The notes under the pieces are model-generated. The model worked only from the letters and a program-made list of their open reading frames with translations. It searched no databases and was not told the DNA's origin. The position numbers and the translations under genes were made by a program. Shown one piece after another: positions 59,404-64,000 of a DNA stretch of 64,000 bases. The number at the start of each line of letters is the position of its first letter. The first letter of the stretch is position 1. The stretch is from positions 62,001 to 126,000 of the forward strand of contig CAXTUB010000001.1 of assembly GCA_964247385.1 (NCBI GenBank), given 5' to 3'. This stretch comes from TMP-86 sp964247385 (GTDB lineage Bacteria > Pseudomonadota > Gammaproteobacteria > Steroidobacterales > Steroidobacteraceae).

Positions 59404-59939
59404 GATCGATTTGCGCGCGCGGCGGCGATGCGGGGCAGAAAATCCCGCTCCCAGACCTCGAGTGTCATGGGGGCGATGTGCTTGAAAAGGACGCGGCCTC
59501 GCCCATCGACGAGAAAAGTTTCGGGCGCGCCGTACACGCCCCAATCAATCGCGGTGCGCCCTTCCTCATCGAACGCCACTGCTGCATAAGGATTGCCGAG
59601 CTCGCTCAACCACTGCCGCGCTTTGTCCCGATCATCCTTCCAGTCAAGGCCGACCAGAGGCACATCGCCGCGCTGCGCAATCGCCAAGAGCGTCTCGTGC
59701 TCTTGCCGACAGCCCACGCACCAGGTGGCCCAGACATTGAAGACGTACACATGACCGAGATATTTGCTGGAATCCACGGCGGGCTGGCCATCGAGCACCG
59801 AATCGAGACGAAACTGCGGCGCGGACTTGCCTAGAAGCGGTGAAGGCAGCGCATGAATGTCGCGCTTGGGATCAAGGCCCAGCACGAAGATCAATATCAG
59901 CACGCCGAAGCCCACCACAGGCACGAGAAATTTCCACAT
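59400..59939 (-). CDS. ccmG: Thiol:disulfide interchange protein CcmG/DsbE
   Basis: A 179-residue periplasmic thioredoxin-fold protein with an N-terminal anchor (MWKFLVPVVGFGVLILIFVL) and active site ATWCVGCRQEHE, then GAPETFLVDGRGRV. It keeps CcmH reduced. ATG at 59939 preferred; a TTG lies two codons upstream. Confidence 0.95.
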   Translation of the reverse strand: MWKFLVPVVGFGVLILIFVLGLDPKRDIHALPSPLLGKSAPQFRLDSVLDGQPAVDSSKYLGHVYVFNVWATWCVGCRQEHETLLAIAQRGDVPLVGLDWKDDRDKARQWLSELGNPYAAVAFDEEGRTAIDWGVYGAPETFLVDGRGRVLFKHIAPMTLEVWERDFLPRIAAARANRS

Positions 59940-59954
59940 GGTCAACGAACCTGA

Positions 59955-61931
59955 CTAAGCGCTTTCGGGCCGATGAGCATTCACGAGAGGATCGTGCACG
60001 CCGGTATCCGCGACTGCTTGCTTCGCACGCGAGCGATAGCGGCGGTCCGAAGCGGCAATGACGCCGCCAAGCGCCATGACGAGAGCGCCGAGCCATACGT
60101 ATCGAATCAGCGGCTTGTACTGAATGCGCATGCTCCATGCACCCGCACCCAGGGAATCTCCCATGGCAACGAACAAGTCGCGCCCCCACCCGACGTCGAT
60201 CGCCGCTTCGCTCATGTCGCTCTGAGAAATCCTGTAGCGGCGCTTCTGCGGATGCAGCGTGGTGACAGGCCGCCCGCCCCGCGACACCTCCACGGTGGCT
60301 TGCAAGGCGTCGAAGTTGGGCCCGCGCACCTCGCGGCTCGCTCGGTAGGTAAATGCATAGTCGCCGATCGAGAATGTGCTGCCCGGCTGCATGGCGACGT
60401 CTTTCTCGACTTTGTAGCTCTCGACGCCGCTTGCGCCGATCGCAAACAGACCGATGCCGAAGTGAGCAATCGACATGCCGAGAATTCCAGCGGTGAGACG
60501 GGCGCCGCGACGCCAGCGCCGCCAGGGTTCGATGAGCGATGACACGGCGATCCATACGCCCACCGCCATGCCGAGAAGCCCCGCCCAACGCACCGAGTGC
60601 CACGTGAACCACATCAGCGCGCATGCCGACGCGATGGCGATCGCTGCGCCCAGCAGCAACGGTTTCGCGAATGACCCGAGGCGCGCACGCTTCCAAGCCG
60701 CATGCATGCCCACACCCGCCAAAAAAAGCAGCGGCAACATGGGCACGAGGAACATCAGCGCAAACACCGGCGGACCCACCGATATTTTTCCCAGGCCCAG
60801 AACTTCGTACACGAGCGGCGACAACGTGCCCCACAAAATGAGCGCGGCGGCGATCACGAGCAGAACATTGTTTGCGAGCAGGAAAAACTCCCGCGACCAC
60901 GGCGCAAAGCCCGCTTGCGAACTCAACTTCGGTGCGCGCCAGGCGTAGAGCGAGAGCGATCCACCGATGGTCAAAACCAGAAACGCAAGAATGTAGAGGC
61001 CGCGCGTGGGGTCGGTTGCGAACGAGTGCACCGATACGAGCACGCCCGAGCGCACTAGAAACGTGCCAATCAAGCTCAGCGAGAATGCAAAAATTGCGAG
61101 CAGCAGAGTCCAGCTCTTGAACAACCCGCGGCGCTCGGTGACGGCGAGTGAGTGGATGAGCGCCGTGCCGACCAACCACGGCATGAAAGAGGCGTTCTCC
61201 ACCGGATCCCAAAACCACCACCCGCCCCAACCTAATTCGTAATACGCCCACCAGCTGCCGAGTGTGATGCCGATGGTTTGAAATACCCACGCCGCCAGGG
61301 TCCAGGGGCGGGTCCAGCGCGCCCAGGTCTCATCCAAACGCCCTTCGAGCATCGCGGCGCAAGCGAAAGCGAAAGCGACCGAAAAGCCCACGTACCCCGT
61401 GTACAACATGGGTGGGTGAATGGCGAGCGCGAAATCCTGCAGCACCGGATTCAAATCGGCGCCATCCGGCGCGGCCGGCATGAGGCGCGCGAACGGGCTG
61501 GAAGTCCACAAAGTGAAGAGCTCGAATCCGGCGCTCACCAAGCCCAGGACGCCAAGCACGCGGCTCGCAAAGCTCAGCGGCAAACGCGAGCTGAAAAAAG
61601 CCACCGCGAGGCTCCAGATGGACAAAATCAGAATCCACAACAAAAGCGAGCCTTCGTGCGCACCCCAAACAGCCGCGACTCGATAGAACAGCGGCAGATT
61701 CGAATTCGAATTGTGAGCCACGTAACTTACGGAAAAGTCGTTGGCGACGAATGCGCTGAGCAGGCAACCGAAGCTGAGTGCGACGAACACGAACTGTCCC
61801 GCCACCGCGGTCCGGCTGACGCGCATCCAGTCTTCGCGTCCACGCCATGCGCCGATGAGGCCGAATGAAGCTTGAGAAGCGCTCAAGAGCAGCGCCAGGA
61901 TCAACGCGAATTGACCGAGCTCGGGAATCAC
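59955..61931 (-). CDS. ccmF: Cytochrome c haem lyase subunit CcmF
   Basis: A 658-residue polytopic protein with about 15 helices. The WWD signature is present as WGGWWFWDPVENASFMPWL, and periplasmic histidines and SLLLWILILS are typical. It attaches haem to apocytochrome c. ATGA overlap with ccmE. Confidence 0.97.
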   Translation of the reverse strand: MIPELGQFALILALLLSASQASFGLIGAWRGREDWMRVSRTAVAGQFVFVALSFGCLLSAFVANDFSVSYVAHNSNSNLPLFYRVAAVWGAHEGSLLLWILILSIWSLAVAFFSSRLPLSFASRVLGVLGLVSAGFELFTLWTSSPFARLMPAAPDGADLNPVLQDFALAIHPPMLYTGYVGFSVAFAFACAAMLEGRLDETWARWTRPWTLAAWVFQTIGITLGSWWAYYELGWGGWWFWDPVENASFMPWLVGTALIHSLAVTERRGLFKSWTLLLAIFAFSLSLIGTFLVRSGVLVSVHSFATDPTRGLYILAFLVLTIGGSLSLYAWRAPKLSSQAGFAPWSREFFLLANNVLLVIAAALILWGTLSPLVYEVLGLGKISVGPPVFALMFLVPMLPLLFLAGVGMHAAWKRARLGSFAKPLLLGAAIAIASACALMWFTWHSVRWAGLLGMAVGVWIAVSSLIEPWRRWRRGARLTAGILGMSIAHFGIGLFAIGASGVESYKVEKDVAMQPGSTFSIGDYAFTYRASREVRGPNFDALQATVEVSRGGRPVTTLHPQKRRYRISQSDMSEAAIDVGWGRDLFVAMGDSLGAGAWSMRIQYKPLIRYVWLGALVMALGGVIAASDRRYRSRAKQAVADTGVHDPLVNAHRPESA

Positions 61932-62392
61932 GTGCCGTTGCGCGCGGACACGCCGCTCGCCGGATGCGCGCCCGTGCCGCTCTTCAGAGAGGCCGCGACC
62001 TCGGGCGGCATGTAGTTCTCGTCGTGCTTGGCCAACACTTCATCTGCAACGAACACCCCGTGTCCATCCAAAGTTCCATGCGCAATGATGCCCTGCCCTT
62101 CCCGGAATAGATCCGGCAAGACCCCCGCATACTTGACTGCAATCTCGTGTGCGAAATCAGTCAGCAAGAATCGCACCTCGATATCGCCTGGCCGGCGCTG
62201 CACACTGCCTTTCACCACCATGCCCCCCAACCGAAAGCGCTTATCGGCGGGCGCGCGATGCGCAGCGACCTGGCTCGGGTCGAAGTAGTACATGAGATTG
62301 TCGCGCGATGCCATCGTCGCGAGAGCTACCGAGCCCGCCACGCCGCCGACCACGCTCAACAGCACCCACAATCTGCGGCGGCGCGGCGTCAT
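61928..62392 (-). CDS. ccmE: Haem chaperone CcmE
   Basis: A 154-residue membrane-anchored OB-fold protein. Start MTPRRRRLWVLLSVVGG; haem-binding histidine in VLAKHDENYMPPEV (HxxxY). It carries haem from CcmC to CcmF. The frame is open upstream but this start fits the family. Confidence 0.96.
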   Translation of the reverse strand: MTPRRRRLWVLLSVVGGVAGSVALATMASRDNLMYYFDPSQVAAHRAPADKRFRLGGMVVKGSVQRRPGDIEVRFLLTDFAHEIAVKYAGVLPDLFREGQGIIAHGTLDGHGVFVADEVLAKHDENYMPPEVAASLKSGTGAHPASGVSARNGT

Positions 62393-62568
62393 GACTCGCG
62401 ATTCGATTTCAAATCGCGCGCGGCCAAAGCGCGCAATGCCCGCATTCTCGCACGGGCGAGCGCTCGGACCGCCGACCAGATGTTCCATGCGATGATTGTC
62501 AACACCAAACTCACGCTAGGCCATACATAGACGCCGTATTTTCCCATGGACCATGCAGCGCCGGTCAT
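62389..62568 (-). CDS. ccmD: Haem exporter subunit CcmD
   Basis: A 59-residue one-helix protein: WSMGKYGVYVWPSVSLVLTI and a basic tail (ARARMRALRALAARDL). It helps release CcmE from CcmC. Start and stop overlap ccmC and ccmE by four bases. Confidence 0.88.
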   Translation of the reverse strand: MTGAAWSMGKYGVYVWPSVSLVLTIIAWNIWSAVRALARARMRALRALAARDLKSNRES

Positions 62569-63302
62569 CTCGCGAGCTCCTCTTTGAGCCAATTCGCCTG
62601 TCTTTCGCGCAGCAAAATTTCCGCTCGCAACCGCACGCAAAGCACCGCAGCGAAGAACAGCATGAATCCCAACAGCATCGCGAGCAGCGGCCACAACATG
62701 CTGCCCGGCATCTTGGGCTTCGCAAACGCGGCTACCGTCGCGCCCTGATGCAGAGAGTTCCACCATTGCACGGAAAAGTGAATGATGGGTACGTTCACGA
62801 TGCCCACGATTCCGAGCAGCGCCGCGGCGCGATCCGACTTGCTGCGATCGTCAAACGCACGTTGCAATGCCATTACCGCAAGATACAAGAATAGCAAAAT
62901 GAGCTCGGACGTCAGGCGCGGATCCCAAGCCCAGTAAGTCCCCCACATGGGCCGTCCCCAGAGAGAGCCCGTGATCAATGCGGCAAGCGTAAATGACGCA
63001 CCCACGGGCGCCGCGGCCGCGGCGACGGCGAATCCCACTTTGATGCGCCAGATCAGCGCCACCGAGCCGGCGATCGCCATGACCGTGTAGGCGGACAACG
63101 ACAGCCAGGCGCTCGGTGCATGCACGTAGATGATGCGGAATGCATCGCCTTGCTGATAATCGGCAGGCGCGATGAAAAGCCCCGCAAACAAGCCGTAGAT
63201 CATGAGCGCCGCCGCGCCTGCGTAAAGTCCGGGCGTGCACGAGCGCGCGAGCCGAAAAACATACGGCGGCGAGCCCAATTTGTGAAACCACGTCCAGGCC
63301 AC
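62565..63302 (-). CDS. ccmC: Haem exporter protein CcmC
   Basis: A 245-residue six-helix protein with the WWD motif LWGRPMWGTYWAWDPRLTSE and flanking histidines (HAPSAW, HFSVQWWNSLHQG). It loads haem onto CcmE. A GTG start (VAWTWFHKLGSP) two bases past the ccmB stop gives the expected length. Confidence 0.95.
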   Translation of the reverse strand: MAWTWFHKLGSPPYVFRLARSCTPGLYAGAAALMIYGLFAGLFIAPADYQQGDAFRIIYVHAPSAWLSLSAYTVMAIAGSVALIWRIKVGFAVAAAAAPVGASFTLAALITGSLWGRPMWGTYWAWDPRLTSELILLFLYLAVMALQRAFDDRSKSDRAAALLGIVGIVNVPIIHFSVQWWNSLHQGATVAAFAKPKMPGSMLWPLLAMLLGFMLFFAAVLCVRLRAEILLRERQANWLKEELAR

Positions 63303-63304
63303 GG

Positions 63305-63985
63305 CTATTCCGTCGAGATTCGCAATGCCGCCGTCGCGGCGAAAGGCGCCAAGCTCGTGGCCAAGAGACAAAGCGATGCAAGCAGCCACATGGGCGCCGC
63401 GGCGCTGTCCGCCGCCGCCGCGCGGTCGGTAGCGCTGGCTCCGAAAATGATCACTGGCATGGCAAGCGGCAGCACGATGAGAGACAACAACACGCCGCCC
63501 CGTTTCAGCGACACCGTCAACGCCGCGCCGATCGCGCCCAGCCAGCTCAAAATTCCCGTGCCGAGCGCAAGACTCGCCATGATCAGCGGAAAGCAGCGCG
63601 GCTCCAGATTCATCGCCAGCGCGATCAGCGGCGAGACGAGTACCAGGGGCAACCCGGCCAGCAGCCAATGGGCCACGGCCTTTGCGATCACGACCAGCGT
63701 CAACGGCAGCCCCAACAACATCAATTGCTCCAAGCTTCCATCCTCTGCGTCCGAACGAAACATGCTCTCGAGCGCCAGGACCGAGGCAAGCAGCGCGCCG
63801 ACCCATAAAACGCCGGGCGCAAGCTGGCGCAATATAGTCAGTTGCGGACTCAACGCCAGGGGAAAGCACGTGGTGACGATCAAAAAGAACACGACGGGCT
63901 GCAAAAGTTGATCAGGCCTTCTGAAACTGAGAAGCAGTTCGCGCTGCAACAGGCAGGTTAGAGCGCGACCCCAACCTGCGCTCAC
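63305..63985 (-). CDS. ccmB: Haem exporter protein CcmB
   Basis: A 226-residue six-helix permease partner of CcmA. LLLSFRRPDQLLQPVVFFLIV and DGSLEQLMLLGLPL are typical CcmB segments. GTG start overlapping the ccmA stop. Confidence 0.94.
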   Translation of the reverse strand: MSAGWGRALTCLLQRELLLSFRRPDQLLQPVVFFLIVTTCFPLALSPQLTILRQLAPGVLWVGALLASVLALESMFRSDAEDGSLEQLMLLGLPLTLVVIAKAVAHWLLAGLPLVLVSPLIALAMNLEPRCFPLIMASLALGTGILSWLGAIGAALTVSLKRGGVLLSLIVLPLAMPVIIFGASATDRAAAADSAAAPMWLLASLCLLATSLAPFAATAALRISTE

Positions 63986-64000
63986 TCGGAAAGCTCCAAG
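63982..64000 (-). CDS. ccmA: CcmA ATPase, last codons only (cut by window end)
   Basis: Only LELSE and a TGA are visible, overlapping the ccmB start. Identified by operon position alone. Confidence 0.5.

Noticed and set aside
1..64000. tRNA, rRNA, CRISPR arrays or insertion sequences
   Set aside because: None were recognised on reading; no regularly spaced repeats, transposase motifs or cloverleaf-like sequences were seen.

Overview
The window is about 60% GC bacterial chromosome with the gene order and protein types of a gammaproteobacterium, probably near Xanthomonadales, Nevskiales or Steroidobacterales (tonB-exbB-exbD-exbD, fabD-fabG-acpP-fabF-pabB-pabC-mltG-tmk-holB-pilZ, ccmABCDEFGHI). 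This placement is inferred from gene content only. A canonical dif site at 40792-40819 places the window in the chromosome terminus. Ten Ns at 36917-36926, inside a broken fadJ-like gene, show that it comes from a draft assembly or MAG.

Host layout, left half: 5'-truncated ilvD; a TonB energy-transduction operon with a TPR protein; a peroxiredoxin; an iclR-etfB-etfA unit on the minus strand; a four-gene Dpp/Opp-type ABC importer without a binding protein, followed by an AlaA-like aminotransferase; an AddB-like/AddA-like nuclease-helicase pair; type II secretion genes gspG-N (minus) divergent from a rhombosortase; and the fatty-acid/folate/cell-wall/replication block fabD to holB plus pilZ. 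Then come a cyclic-nucleotide-binding/rhodanese protein, fadJ split by the assembly gap, an EEP nuclease, a lone TIR-like protein and a Xre/RES toxin-antitoxin pair that abuts dif.

Centre, 40792-52693: an 11.9-kb element sits exactly between two Xer sites. Nearly all its genes are on the minus strand, tightly packed and joined by ATGA overlaps. It encodes a PM2 P2-like double-jelly-roll capsid protein, a small FtsK/HerA-type packaging ATPase, a two-tyrosine HUH rolling-circle Rep, a virion lysozyme-like protein, an Rz1-like lipoprotein, a holin candidate, several one-helix membrane proteins, very basic small proteins, and DUF3653/DUF3693 phage proteins at the ends. I read it as a dif-integrated, tailless, membrane-containing corticovirus-like prophage. 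The phage family as such is known, but this member looks divergent and its att structure is unusual. The right junction keeps the XerD arm and core but not the XerC arm (TLC-phage-like). The same short gene tail lies beyond both Xer sites, which suggests repeated integration.

Right half: a CAP-domain secreted protein, an RND pump with its adaptor, and an almost complete cytochrome c maturation operon running off the window in ccmA. No tRNA, rRNA, CRISPR array or IS element was seen, and no gene-free stretch exceeds 300 bases.
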